Of a DNA stretch of 64,000 nt, positions 49,903-57,993 are shown piece after piece. Origin of the DNA: VFZN01 sp963709325 (GTDB taxonomy: Bacteria > Acidobacteriota > Vicinamibacteria > Vicinamibacterales > UBA2999); contig CAVPVV010000003.1 of the NCBI GenBank assembly GCA_963709325.1, positions 372,001 through 436,000 of the forward strand, in the 5' to 3' direction. The notes beneath the pieces are model-generated. The model was not told the DNA's origin. It saw only the letters and a program-made list of their open reading frames with translations, and ran no database searches. The position numbers and the translations under genes were made by a program. Numbering within the stretch: position 1 is the stretch's first letter; each line of letters starts with the position of its first letter.

Positions 49903-50542
49903 ATGAAGCGAGACGTCAAGGGTCGTCGCCAGCTGGTAGCCGGCCTTGGTGCGGCTGCGACCGCGGTGGCATTTGGGTCGAAGCAGGCGCAGGCCGCCAG
50001 GCGCGGAGGCGTTCGAGCCGGCGCGGCACTCGCAGGACGACTGGATGGACGGGATGCCCGGCAAGCACCGCATCATCCTGGACCTGACCAGCCCGGAGGG
50101 CCTTCCGGAGGGCATCCGGTTCGCCGGCAACCTCTTCACCGGCCACAAGAACGGGTACGGCCTCGAAGACTCCGACGTCGCCATCATCGTCGTGCTCCGC
50201 CACTCGGCGACTGCGTACGGCTACAACAACAGCTTCTGGGAGAAGCACGGAAAGGCGCTGGATTCCAAGGCTGAAGTCCCGCCCACCGGGAATCCGTACG
50301 ACTCGGGCAACCGCGTCCAGCTCTCCGCGCTGGCGAAACGCGGCGTCCAATTCATCGTCTGCGGCTCCGCCAGTCTCGGCCTGGCGAACCGCGTCGCGGG
50401 CCCCGGTGGCGACACCGCGCCCATCATCAAGGAAATGACCGCGAATGTGATTAGCAGCGGCCACCTCACCATGGGCGTGGCCGGCCTCGTGCCCCTCACC
50501 CATGCTCAGGAGCGTGGCTTCAGTTACGTGTTCGTCGGATAG
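49903..50542 (+). CDS. Tat-signal protein, DsrE-like fold, one frame break
   Basis: About 212 codons, ATG 49903 with GGAGG seven bases upstream. The signal is KGRRQLVAGLGAAATAVAFG, twin-arginine type. The mature part begins FEPARHSQDDWMDGMPGKHRIILD, then NLFTGHKNGYGLEDSDVAIIVVLRHSATAYGYNNSFWEKHG and LAKRGVQFIVCGSASLGLANR, ending LTHAQERGFSYVFVG. The alternation of strands with a central Cys (FIVCGSA) resembles DsrE/DsrF-like sulfur-relay proteins; that is a weak structural guess. One extra base near 50010 breaks the frame. It is paralogous to the next gene. Confidence 0.65.
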
Positions 50543-50596
50543 CCAGTGTGAAGTGAAACTTCGGGCCGCGAAAGCAGCCCCACTCAGGAGGTCCCC

Positions 50597-51299
50597 ATGT
50601 CTGCATGGCTTCGATCGGATCGTCGTGGGTTCGTGAGTCGGAGTCTCGCCGCCGCTGCGGCCGGACTGTCGGCGGTGACACTGCGCGCATCTGACGCCGA
50701 GCAGACCGGGAGCGCGCGAGCCTGCCTGGATCAAGGAGGTGCCGGGCAAGAAGCCCGCTGCTTCTTCGATTGCCCGCAGCACGCGAACGGCTTCGGACTG
50801 CTCCACATCCTCAACTACCTCGGCGCCTACAAACCGGGTGAGGCCGGCGTCGCCAGTTCGTTCTACAGTGTCGGTCCGGCGTCGAGCATCGGAATGGGAT
50901 TCAACGACGCGATGTGGGCGAAGCTGGGACTGGGCGAGCTGCTCGGTCTCAAGGACGCGAGCGGCAAGCCATATACTCGCAATGTCTTCGCCAGCCCCAC
51001 GAAGGAGGACGGCCATCTCCTGCTCCAGCGCGCCCAGCTCCCCCCGATTGCGATGGTCGGCGACGCGATGATGGGACTGAGCATCCCGAACCTGCAGAAG
51101 ATGGGAACCAAGTTCCTGCTCTGCGCCAACGCGCTGGGGCTGTGGGAGCTGGAGCTCGAAGCCCGCGGCAAGGGCAAGGCGGCGGATCTCGACAAGGAGC
51201 TGCGGGCCAACCTGCTGCCCGGCGTGACGATTGTTCCGGCCATGGTGCAGGCCATCGAGCAGGCGCAGGCCGCCGGGCTTCAGCTACAACCGGCAATGA
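50597..51299 (+). CDS. Tat-signal protein paralogous to 49903, frame-broken
   Basis: About 234 codons; AGGAGG five bases before ATG 50597. The N-terminus is a Tat-like signal (RSDRRGFVSRSLAAAAAGLS). Restoring frames gives EPAWIKEVPGK..., matching the PGKHR segment of the preceding paralog, then CFFDCPQHANGFGLLHILNYLGAY, GFNDAMWAKLGLGELLGL and MGTKFLLCANALGLWELELEARG. Breaks are near 50720, 50755 and 51277. Removing one G from GCCGGGCTTC gives AGFSYNRQ and TGA at 51297-51299, matching the RGFSYVFVG end of its paralog. Without that repair the frame runs through a heptamer tract into the next gene as an artificial 628-codon fusion. Confidence 0.7.
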
Positions 51300-51308
51300 G
51301 CCGGGAGC

Positions 51309-51366
51309 AAGGCAGAAGGCAGAAGGCCAGGCAAGGCACAAGGCAGAAGGCAGAAGGCAAAAAGCA
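51309..51366 (-). repeat. heptamer repeat, CTGCCTT family (AAGGCAG on plus strand)
   Basis: Two blocks of AAGGCAG units separated by an irregular GCCAGGCAAGGCAC spacer, filling the gap between two plus-strand genes and ending just before the AAGGAGGAG ribosome site at 51381. Confidence 0.85.
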
Positions 51367-51391
51367 GAGACAGACGGTCCAAGGAGGAGTG

Positions 51392-52483
51392 ATGAAGAAG
51401 TCGATTGGTGTCCTCGCGGTGCTGGCACTCGCCAGCCCGTGGGTGGCCGCCGCTCAAACCCCGTCGGTCGAGGCTCAGATTACCGAGGCCGTCTCAATCC
51501 TGCCGGAGGACCTGCGGGCCGGCGCCACGGTGGTCACCTACGACAAGACCACCGGTGAGCGACAGGTGCTTCGGCAGGGCACGAACTTCCTGGAGTGCCA
51601 GCCGAAGATGGCCGACGGCTTCGAGCGCTGTTACCACAAGTCGTTTGCCCCGCGGCGTGACCTCGAAGCGAAGCTGACGGCGCAGAAGAAGACGGACAAG
51701 GAGATCGCCGCAGCCGTCGCCGACGCGCAGAAGGCGAGCACGCTCCCGCCGCCTCCGCAGGGGATGATGTCCTACCGCGGTTACGACAAGCGCGACCGCA
51801 TCCAGAACCTCTGGGTCTGGTCCCAGCCCAACGCAACCCCCGAGCAGATGGGCGTCTCGACCGTCAGCCAGCGCGACAACGCTCTCGAGGGGCATGGGCT
51901 GCCCTGGATGATGCTGCCCGGCACCCCCGGCGCGCACATCATGATCCCGATCAACCCGACACCGAAGACCTCCACCATCACGGACGAGGCACCGGACGAG
52001 ATCACGCAGGCGACGCTGCCGCTGCCCGAGGACCTGCGCGCAGGAGCGGCTGTCTACAAGTACGATCCGAAGACCGGCGACCGCATCGTCCTCCGCCCCG
52101 GCACCAACGCGCTCGAGTGCACGCCGCGCGGCGAGGATGGCTTCACCTGGTGCTACAACAAGGTCAGCGCACAGCGGCGCGATATGGCGGCCAAGCTGCG
52201 CGCCCAGGGCGGGGACGAGAAGGCCATCCAGATGGGGATCGAAGAGGCGACCAAGAAGGGTCAGCTCAAACCGACGCCGTTCGGCACGATGTCCTATCGA
52301 CTCTACGGCAAGCGCGATCGCATCCAGCTGCTGTGGGTGATTTCGGTCCCCGGCGCCACGCCCGAATCGATCGGCGTGACGACGGCGAGCGCCCGTGAGG
52401 ATGCGCTCGAACTGCGCGGCACGCCCTGGCTGATGCTGCCCGGCACGCCCGGCGCGCACATCATGGTCCCGATCAACAAGTAA
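51392..52483 (+). CDS. secreted protein of two tandem homologous domains, function unknown
   Basis: 363 aa from ATG 51392 with AAGGAGGAG upstream. Signal peptide KKSIGVLAVLALASPWVAAAQ. Two domains of about 165 aa follow. Each has ILPEDLRAGATVVTYD / PLPEDLRAGAAVYKYD; a Cys pair in LECQPKMADGFERCY / LECTPRGEDGFTWCY; a helical stretch; YRGYDKRDRIQNLWVWS / YRLYGKRDRIQLLWVIS; ATPEQMGVSTVSQRDNAL / ATPESIGVTTASAREDAL; and MLPGTPGAHIMIPIN / MLPGTPGAHIMVPIN. I do not recognise the family. It lies just before the cbb3 oxidase genes on the same strand, so a periplasmic role tied to that system is possible. The frame is intact. Confidence 0.8.
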   Translation: MKKSIGVLAVLALASPWVAAAQTPSVEAQITEAVSILPEDLRAGATVVTYDKTTGERQVLRQGTNFLECQPKMADGFERCYHKSFAPRRDLEAKLTAQKKTDKEIAAAVADAQKASTLPPPPQGMMSYRGYDKRDRIQNLWVWSQPNATPEQMGVSTVSQRDNALEGHGLPWMMLPGTPGAHIMIPINPTPKTSTITDEAPDEITQATLPLPEDLRAGAAVYKYDPKTGDRIVLRPGTNALECTPRGEDGFTWCYNKVSAQRRDMAAKLRAQGGDEKAIQMGIEEATKKGQLKPTPFGTMSYRLYGKRDRIQLLWVISVPGATPESIGVTTASAREDALELRGTPWLMLPGTPGAHIMVPINK

Positions 52484-52494
52484 GAGGTTCAGGT

Positions 52495-53928
52495 CTGGCC
52501 GCACGCACTACTGCCCCCCACGTCGAGACGGAGCTCGTCCACGCTCACGGCATCGCCGCGCTGGTCACGCTCCTCGTCTCGGCCTCCTTCGGCATCATCG
52601 TCGCGCTCCAGCTCCTCTACCCGGACCTGGGGCGCGACGTCTCCTGGCTCAGCTGGGGACGCCTGCGCTACGCCCATACGCAAGGCATCATGCTTGGCTG
52701 GCTGGGTAACGCCTTCCTCGCGTTCCTCTATCACGGCGTGCCAATCCTCACGGGCCGCCCGGTTACCAGCCGCAAACTCGGGCTCTGGATGTTCGGCCTG
52801 TGGAACTTCGCGATCATGGCGCCGGGCTGGATCCTGGTTCTTTCCGGCATCAGCCAGCCGCTCGAGTGGGCCGAGTTTCCGCTGATCGTCGACGCCCTGG
52901 TCATCGTCGCGCTCGGGCTCGCTCTCGTTCAGTTCCTGCCCGGCTTCTTCGCGCGCGGCCTGGAATCGCTGTATGTGTCCAGCTGGTATGTGATCGGCGC
53001 GCTGGTGTTCACGCTGCTCGCCTACCCGATGGGGAATTTGGTGCCGGAGTTCGTGCCCGGCGCAAGCGGCGCGGCGTTCAGCGGCCTGTGGATTCACGAC
53101 GCGATCGGACTGTTCGTCACGCCGCTGGCGCTCGCTGTCATCTACTTCGTCATTCCGGCGTCGATGCACCGCCCGGTGTACAGCCACTTCCTGTCGATGC
53201 TTGGCTTCTGGCTGCTGTTCTTTCTGTACCCGCTGAACGGCACGCATCACTACATCTACTCGGTGATCCCGATGCCGGCGCAGATTGGCGCGATTGCCGC
53301 ATCGGCGCTGCTCGGCGTCACGGTGGTGATCGTCGTCACCAACCTGTTCCTGTCGATGCGCGGCGCCGGCTGGATCGCGAAGGATCCGGGCCTGCGATTC
53401 GTCGCAACCAGCACGCTCTTCTATCTCGTCGTCAGCGTCCAGGGCGCATCGCAGGCACAGATGGCCGTGCAGCAGACCGTGCACTTCAGTGACTGGGTCG
53501 TCGGCCACTCGCATCTGGCGATGCTCGGGTTCGCGAGCTTCGCGGCGGCGGGCGGCCTGGTGCACGTGTGGCAGCGCATCCCGTGGGCCCGCTACAATGC
53601 GCGGGCGATTCGCTGGTCGTACTGGCTGCTCGTCGCCGGGATGGTGACGATGTTCGTGGACTTGACGATTGCCGGCATCGTGCAGGGACGAATGTGGCAG
53701 ACCGCGGCACCCTGGATTGAGTCGGTTGTCGCGACGCGGCCGTATTGGCTCGTCCGCGTGCTCTCCGGTTTCGTGCTGGCTGCCGGGTTCATCTCCCTCC
53801 TGCTCGGACTGACAACCGGCCCGGTGGGCGCGGGACGGCTCGAACTGGAGGACGGCGGCGGCACCGAGCCCGCGGCTGAGGTATCGCCGCGATTGGCCAG
53901 CGCCGCCGCGATGGAGGCGTCCTCGTGA
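52495..53928 (+). CDS. ccoN: cbb3-type cytochrome c oxidase subunit I
   Basis: About 477 codons. Twelve hydrophobic helices carry the expected His ligands: RLRYAHTQGIMLGWLGNAF (heme), HDAIGLFVTPLALAVIYFVIP, YPLNGTHHYIYSVIPMPAQ (the His pair near CuB), and FSDWVVGHSHLAMLGFASF (heme ligands). This is the catalytic subunit reducing O2 at the cytoplasmic membrane, usually at high affinity. No ATG, GTG or TTG is available in frame between the upstream stop and the conserved VHAHG. The best candidate is CTG at 52495 (CTGGCCGCACGC), 12 bp after the previous stop, or an ATG lost to a sequence error. Its stop overlaps the GTG of the next gene. Confidence 0.88.
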   Translation: MAARTTAPHVETELVHAHGIAALVTLLVSASFGIIVALQLLYPDLGRDVSWLSWGRLRYAHTQGIMLGWLGNAFLAFLYHGVPILTGRPVTSRKLGLWMFGLWNFAIMAPGWILVLSGISQPLEWAEFPLIVDALVIVALGLALVQFLPGFFARGLESLYVSSWYVIGALVFTLLAYPMGNLVPEFVPGASGAAFSGLWIHDAIGLFVTPLALAVIYFVIPASMHRPVYSHFLSMLGFWLLFFLYPLNGTHHYIYSVIPMPAQIGAIAASALLGVTVVIVVTNLFLSMRGAGWIAKDPGLRFVATSTLFYLVVSVQGASQAQMAVQQTVHFSDWVVGHSHLAMLGFASFAAAGGLVHVWQRIPWARYNARAIRWSYWLLVAGMVTMFVDLTIAGIVQGRMWQTAAPWIESVVATRPYWLVRVLSGFVLAAGFISLLLGLTTGPVGAGRLELEDGGGTEPAAEVSPRLASAAAMEASS

Positions 53929-55166
53929 GCGATCGGCCTCAGCGCGCGCTGCGCCACTCGTATCTGGTCGCCAGCGTCGCGGGCATCGTGTTCTTCGCGA
54001 TGTCGGTGGCGCTGCTCGGGCTCTGGCCGAAGCGCGTCCTCGAGGCGCAGGCGTCGGCAATGGGTCCGGAGTACACGCTGGAGCTCTCCGACAGCGCCCG
54101 CCGGGGAAGAAACGTCTACAGCCGCGAGGGGTGCGGGTACTGCCACACCCAGCAGGTTCGTTACCTCCACTCGGACATGAACCGCTTCGGGCGGCCGACG
54201 CTGGCCTGGGAGACGCGAACCGATGCCCCGCAGCTCTGGGGCACGAGGCGCATCGGGCCGGATCTGTCGCGAGCCTCCGGCACGCGCCCGCAGGACTGGC
54301 ATTTGGCCCACCTCTTTGCACCGCGCACGATGGTGCCCGATTCCGTCATGCCGAGCTACGCAACGCTCTTCGACGGCGCGGCCGACCGGCCGAAGCAGGA
54401 GGCGTTCGACCTCGTCGCCTATCTCGAGTCGCTCGGCCGCGCACGCGCGCTGGCCGCTCCCGAAGGCGAAGCCCGGGCTCGCGAACGCTGCAACTGCCCC
54501 GACGACGAGATGGCGCAGATGGCGTTCGAGGGCGAATTGAACGCGCACCCGGCCATGTCGCGGCGAACGCACGACGCGCCCTCGCTGCCGCTGGTGAACG
54601 ACCTCCCGCGCGGGCAGCGGCTCTACGCCCGTCACTGCGCGACCTGCCACGGGCCACGCGGCGAAGGGGACGGGGCCGGTGGCGACACGCTCCGGCCGAG
54701 GCCATCCAGCCTTGCGGACCACGAGTATTCAGCCGCGCGTCTCGCCGACGTGCTGTGGAACGGCGTCGCCGGCGCGGCGATGCCGGCATGGCGCGATCAG
54801 TCGGCCGACGATCGCGCCGCGCTCGCCCAGGCAGTCCGCGCGCTCGCGAAGCCTCAGGAAGCGGCGGCGCCCGACACCGCACAGGCGGAGCTGGGCGAGC
54901 GGGTGTTCGCGGCCAACTGCGCGCAGTGCCACGGTCCGCGCGGCGATGGCAGCGGCACAGCTGCCGCCGAGCTCGCGATCAACCCGGCGAGCTTCCGGCG
55001 TCAGCGGCCGACCCTGGATCACGCCGTGCAGGTGCTGCGGAATGGGATCGACGGCACGCCAATGGCGCCGTGGACGCCGCGGCTCTCCGAGGCCGAGCTG
55101 CTGGCCGTCGCCCACTACGTGCGCGGTTTCTACGCCGGCGCGCTGGAGGCATCGTCGCAGCCATGA
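53925..55166 (+). CDS. CcoO-CcoP-type fusion, tri-heme c-type cytochrome subunit of cbb3 oxidase
   Basis: 413 aa, GTG start inside the ccoN stop. One N-terminal membrane helix (YLVASVAGIVFFAMSVALLGLW). Residues about 55-175 are CcoO: GRNVYSREGCGYCHTQQVR with C70, C73 and H74, then WGTRRIGPDLSR and PDSVMPSY with the Met ligand. Two further monoheme domains follow at C238-C241-H242 (CATCH) and C332-C335-H336 (CAQCH), the arrangement of CcoP. No separate ccoP gene is seen, so this chain probably replaces both subunits and passes electrons to CcoN. The internal CNCPD (about 189) is not a heme motif. Confidence 0.88.
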   Translation: MSDRPQRALRHSYLVASVAGIVFFAMSVALLGLWPKRVLEAQASAMGPEYTLELSDSARRGRNVYSREGCGYCHTQQVRYLHSDMNRFGRPTLAWETRTDAPQLWGTRRIGPDLSRASGTRPQDWHLAHLFAPRTMVPDSVMPSYATLFDGAADRPKQEAFDLVAYLESLGRARALAAPEGEARARERCNCPDDEMAQMAFEGELNAHPAMSRRTHDAPSLPLVNDLPRGQRLYARHCATCHGPRGEGDGAGGDTLRPRPSSLADHEYSAARLADVLWNGVAGAAMPAWRDQSADDRAALAQAVRALAKPQEAAAPDTAQAELGERVFAANCAQCHGPRGDGSGTAAAELAINPASFRRQRPTLDHAVQVLRNGIDGTPMAPWTPRLSEAELLAVAHYVRGFYAGALEASSQP

Positions 55167-55333
55167 TCACGAACCTCATCGTCGGCGCGTCGATTGGGCT
55201 GAGCCTGGCGTTCGTCGCCGCCTGGGCGGTATCGCCCCGGTTGCGGACCTGGATCGAGAAGCCCAAGTACCAGTTCCAGGACTCACTCAACGACTATGAT
55301 CGGGACGAGCACCACCGGAGAATGAGCTCGTGA
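55163..55333 (+). CDS. small membrane protein of the cbb3 operon
   Basis: 56 aa, ATG overlapping the previous stop (ATGA). One membrane helix (NLIVGASIGLSLAFVAAWAV) precedes a basic/acidic tail (RTWIEKPKYQFQDSLNDYDRDEHHRRMSS). It has the size and position of CcoQ-type accessory proteins, but I see no sequence signature that proves it. Its stop overlaps the start of the di-heme cytochrome gene, so all four genes 52495-56388 are translationally linked. Confidence 0.7.
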   Translation: MITNLIVGASIGLSLAFVAAWAVSPRLRTWIEKPKYQFQDSLNDYDRDEHHRRMSS

Positions 55334-56388
55334 GCGATCGAGAAGTGCAGCGGCCAGCGACTGGCCTGGCCGGCATCGTCGCTGCTTGCGCCGTGGTCGG
55401 GATTGCGGCAGTCGGGGTCGCGCTTTATGCCGGGCCGAGCATCGGGCTGTTGAGCGAGGATCGGCCTCGCCTGCCGGTTGCCGAGCCTCCGCCTCCCACA
55501 CCGCCCGGCTCGAAACCGCAGCCGCTGAGTGACGCGATGAAGATGATTCGCAAGCCGGCACCGGCAAGGGCGACGGAAGAATACGGCCGCCGCCTGGTCG
55601 CGCACACCGCGGAACTGCTCGGTCCCGACCAGCCCGATGCGTCGCTCCGGTACATCAACAGCCGGTTGAACTGCAGCTCCTGCCACCTCGGCACCGGCAC
55701 GGAACCCGGCACTCTGACTCTTCTGCAGACCGACGAGCACTACCCGCGCTTCTCGGGCCGGGCGGGGAACGTCACCGACATCGAGGACCGCATCAACGAG
55801 TGCATGCAGCGGAGCATGAACGGAACGCCGCTGCCGCTCGACAGCACCGAGATGACGGCGATGGCCGGCTATCTTCGAGCGCTCGGCGCGCAGTACTCGT
55901 CGATGGGGGCATCGCTGCGCAAGGCCGAGGAGCCGGCGGCGTTCAAGACTCCGAATCGCGCCGCGAGCGTCGGCGCGGGCGAAGACGTCTACAAGAGACG
56001 CTGCGCGCAGTGTCATGGCGGTGACGGGCTCGGACTTCTCGCCACCACCGAGAAGCGCAAGGGCTACCTCTTCCCGCCGCTGTGGGGCCCGGACTCCTTC
56101 AACAACGGCGCCGGCATGCACCGGGTCCTGACGGCCGCGCGCTTCATCAAGGCGCGGATGCCGCTCGGCGAGCCGACGCTCAGCGACGAGGAGGCGTTTG
56201 ACGTCGCGGCGTACATCAACGACCAGCCGCGGCCGGAACTGACCAACCTCGACGTCGACTACCCGGACAAGAGCGCGAAGCCGGTGGACAATCCCTATGG
56301 TCCCTTCGCCGACGACTTCCCGCTCGAGCAGCACAAGTTCGGCCCGTTCCCGCCGATCGAGGCGTACTACAAGACGCTGAAGAAATAG
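55330..56388 (+). CDS. di-heme c-type cytochrome, TsdA (thiosulfate dehydrogenase)-like
   Basis: 352 aa, GTG start. An N-terminal helix (GLAGIVAACAVVGIAAVGVALYAG) anchors or exports it. The first domain binds heme at C115-C118-H119 (NCSSCHLG). The segment IEDRINECMQRSMNG places a Cys at 158 where TsdA-type enzymes use an axial Cys ligand. The second heme is at C225-C228-H229 (RCAQCHGGDG), followed by FPPLWGPDSFNNGAGMHRV. Such proteins oxidise thiosulfate to tetrathionate or carry electrons for sulfur compounds. Here the protein is genetically locked to a cbb3 oxidase, so it probably donates electrons to it; the substrate is inferred only. Confidence 0.82.
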   Translation: MSDREVQRPATGLAGIVAACAVVGIAAVGVALYAGPSIGLLSEDRPRLPVAEPPPPTPPGSKPQPLSDAMKMIRKPAPARATEEYGRRLVAHTAELLGPDQPDASLRYINSRLNCSSCHLGTGTEPGTLTLLQTDEHYPRFSGRAGNVTDIEDRINECMQRSMNGTPLPLDSTEMTAMAGYLRALGAQYSSMGASLRKAEEPAAFKTPNRAASVGAGEDVYKRRCAQCHGGDGLGLLATTEKRKGYLFPPLWGPDSFNNGAGMHRVLTAARFIKARMPLGEPTLSDEEAFDVAAYINDQPRPELTNLDVDYPDKSAKPVDNPYGPFADDFPLEQHKFGPFPPIEAYYKTLKK

Positions 56389-56391
56389 GCT

Positions 56392-56612
56392 CCAGGCTTC
56401 AGGCCCTCGAAGGCTTTAGGCTTCAGGCTCTGGGCTCTAGGGCAGTCACGCTGACCATGACAGAGGTCCGCTTTGAAGCGTGTCCAGCACCAACCGCGAC
56501 TGCAACAGGTCGTGAGGTGAATATCCTCTGCCGCGGCGGCAAATAGGTCTTCCCCGGAGCCATCCCGTGGCAGCCCGACAGGCCTGAAGCCCAGAGCCTG
56601 AAGCCTAGAGCC
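56392..56612. repeat. inverted TTAGGCT-family heptamer arrays around a gene-free gap
   Basis: 56392-56440 holds units such as CAGGCTT, TAGGCTT, CAGGCTC and TGGGCTC. 56582-56612 holds the complementary CCTGAAG, CCCAGAG, CCTGAAG and CCTAGAG. The arms could pair over about 25 bp with a 140-nt loop between the convergent cytochrome and GNAT genes. Nothing else is evident in 56441-56581. Confidence 0.75.
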
Positions 56613-56615
56613 TGT

Positions 56616-57113
56616 TCAGGCCAGCAGCTTGCGCATCGATACGCACGGGATCGATCCGCCGGACCTCAGCGGCGCATCGACGCGCTCGATTTCTTCGAAC
56701 CCGTTGGCCCGCCAGAACTCGACGCCGGCGAGCGAGGCCTGGATGTGAATGGTCGTGGCGCCGCTGGATCGGGCATGCTGTTCAGCCTCTCGGAGCAGCG
56801 AGGTGCCGATGCCCTGCCGAGACGCTCGCCCGCGGACGTAGACCGCCAGGCCATCCTGCCTGTCGTCGACGCGGTGCGTCGAAAAGCCCAGGACAACCTG
56901 CTCTCCGTCGATCTCGCCGATTGCGACGAAAAAGACTTCGCCGTGCTGCATCGCCCGTGTGTAGAGGCGGGGCGTCAGCCCCTCTGCCCAGGCGTCGACC
57001 AGTTCGGGCGGGTAGTACGAAGGACCGAGCGTGCGAATCGAGTCGAGGTGCGCGAGCGCGATTGCAGCCGCGTCTTGTTCCGTCGCGCGCCGAATCCGGA
57101 CCCCGGCAGTCAT
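56616..57113 (-). CDS. GNAT family N-acetyltransferase
   Basis: 165 aa from ATG 57113; the frame is open further upstream, but the conserved part begins IRRATEQDAAAIALAHLDSIR. Then TRAMQHGEVFFVAIGEIDGEQVVLGFST; motif A DGLAVYVRGRASRQGIGTSLLREAEQHARSSG; and motif B IHIQASLAGVEFWRANGFEEIER. It is a typical small-molecule or peptide acetyltransferase. The substrate is unknown. It lies 19 bp after the copB stop on the same strand, so it may be the last gene of the copper operon. Confidence 0.87.
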   Translation of the reverse strand: MTAGVRIRRATEQDAAAIALAHLDSIRTLGPSYYPPELVDAWAEGLTPRLYTRAMQHGEVFFVAIGEIDGEQVVLGFSTHRVDDRQDGLAVYVRGRASRQGIGTSLLREAEQHARSSGATTIHIQASLAGVEFWRANGFEEIERVDAPLRSGGSIPCVSMRKLLA

Positions 57114-57132
57114 ACCTGTCCACGGCCCATTC

Positions 57133-57993
57133 TCAGAACCAGAACCGAAGTCCGGCGACGAATCGCGCGCCGCCGGTGCTCTCGCCGTTGGCGCGCGCGA
57201 TGTCGGCGGTGCCGAAGTGTTTCTGGTGCCAGACCACGCCAGCATAGGGTGCGAGGTCTCGCTGAACCAGGTAGCGCAACCGGACGCCAAAGTCGAGCGT
57301 GGCGAGCCCGCGATCGCGGTCGTGCTCGAGATCGGGCTTGCCGTAGATCTCCATCTCCGCTTGCGGCTGGAGAACGAGGCGGTTCGTCAGCAGCAGGTCG
57401 TACTCGGTCTCGAAACGGTAGTGATTCCGTCCCTCCGCGCCCAGGTAGGCGGTGGCTTCCACGTCGAACCAGTATGGCGCGAGTCCCTGGACCCCGAAGG
57501 CAGCCCACGTCTGGGCCGGCCCCGGCGCGAGGTCCTGGCGGACGCCGACGAGGACGTCCCACCAGCGCGAGACCTGCCGCCCGTAGAAGGCGTGCGTCTG
57601 CGCGTCCCAGACGTCGCCGTCAGAGCGCTGCCCCTCGGTGCGCAGCCAGAGCCGGTCGCGATCGCGTCCCACCCAGCCCTTGGTGTCCCAGCCGAACGCC
57701 GCCTGCACCGTGCCGGTCTCCCACTCGAGTTGGTCGAACAGCACGAAGTAGTTGATGCCTTGATCGTGCGCAGGGTGACCGTCCACGTCCGGGAACGCGG
57801 CCTTCCGATCATCGTCGGTCAGCGTCGGAATGAACGGAGGCAGCGGCTCACCCGCCGGCGTTTGCTCGACTGGCATGGCGTGTGCGCTATGAGGACCGGT
57901 GCTCTGTGCCGCCGCCGACCCCACCGACATGCCAAGAGCGAGCACCATCGGCACCAGCCGCGCCACCAATGACACGCGCTTATCGCGCCTCAT
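57133..57993 (-). CDS. copB: copper resistance protein B (outer membrane)
   Basis: 286 aa from ATG 57993, overlapping the copA stop by 14 bases. Signal peptide RLVPMVLALGMSVGSAAAQ. A His-rich stretch (HSAHAM) precedes the CopB domain: INYFVLFDQLEWETGTVQAAFGWDTKGWVGRDRDRLWLRTEGQRSDG, AQTHAFYGRQVSRWWDVLVGVRQD, FDVEATAYLGAEGRNHYRFETEYDLLLTNRLVLQP, and the terminal YAGVVWHQKHFGTADIARANGE with an aromatic end (LRFWF). It binds or sequesters copper at the outer membrane and works with CopA. Confidence 0.93.
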   Translation of the reverse strand: MRRDKRVSLVARLVPMVLALGMSVGSAAAQSTGPHSAHAMPVEQTPAGEPLPPFIPTLTDDDRKAAFPDVDGHPAHDQGINYFVLFDQLEWETGTVQAAFGWDTKGWVGRDRDRLWLRTEGQRSDGDVWDAQTHAFYGRQVSRWWDVLVGVRQDLAPGPAQTWAAFGVQGLAPYWFDVEATAYLGAEGRNHYRFETEYDLLLTNRLVLQPQAEMEIYGKPDLEHDRDRGLATLDFGVRLRYLVQRDLAPYAGVVWHQKHFGTADIARANGESTGGARFVAGLRFWF

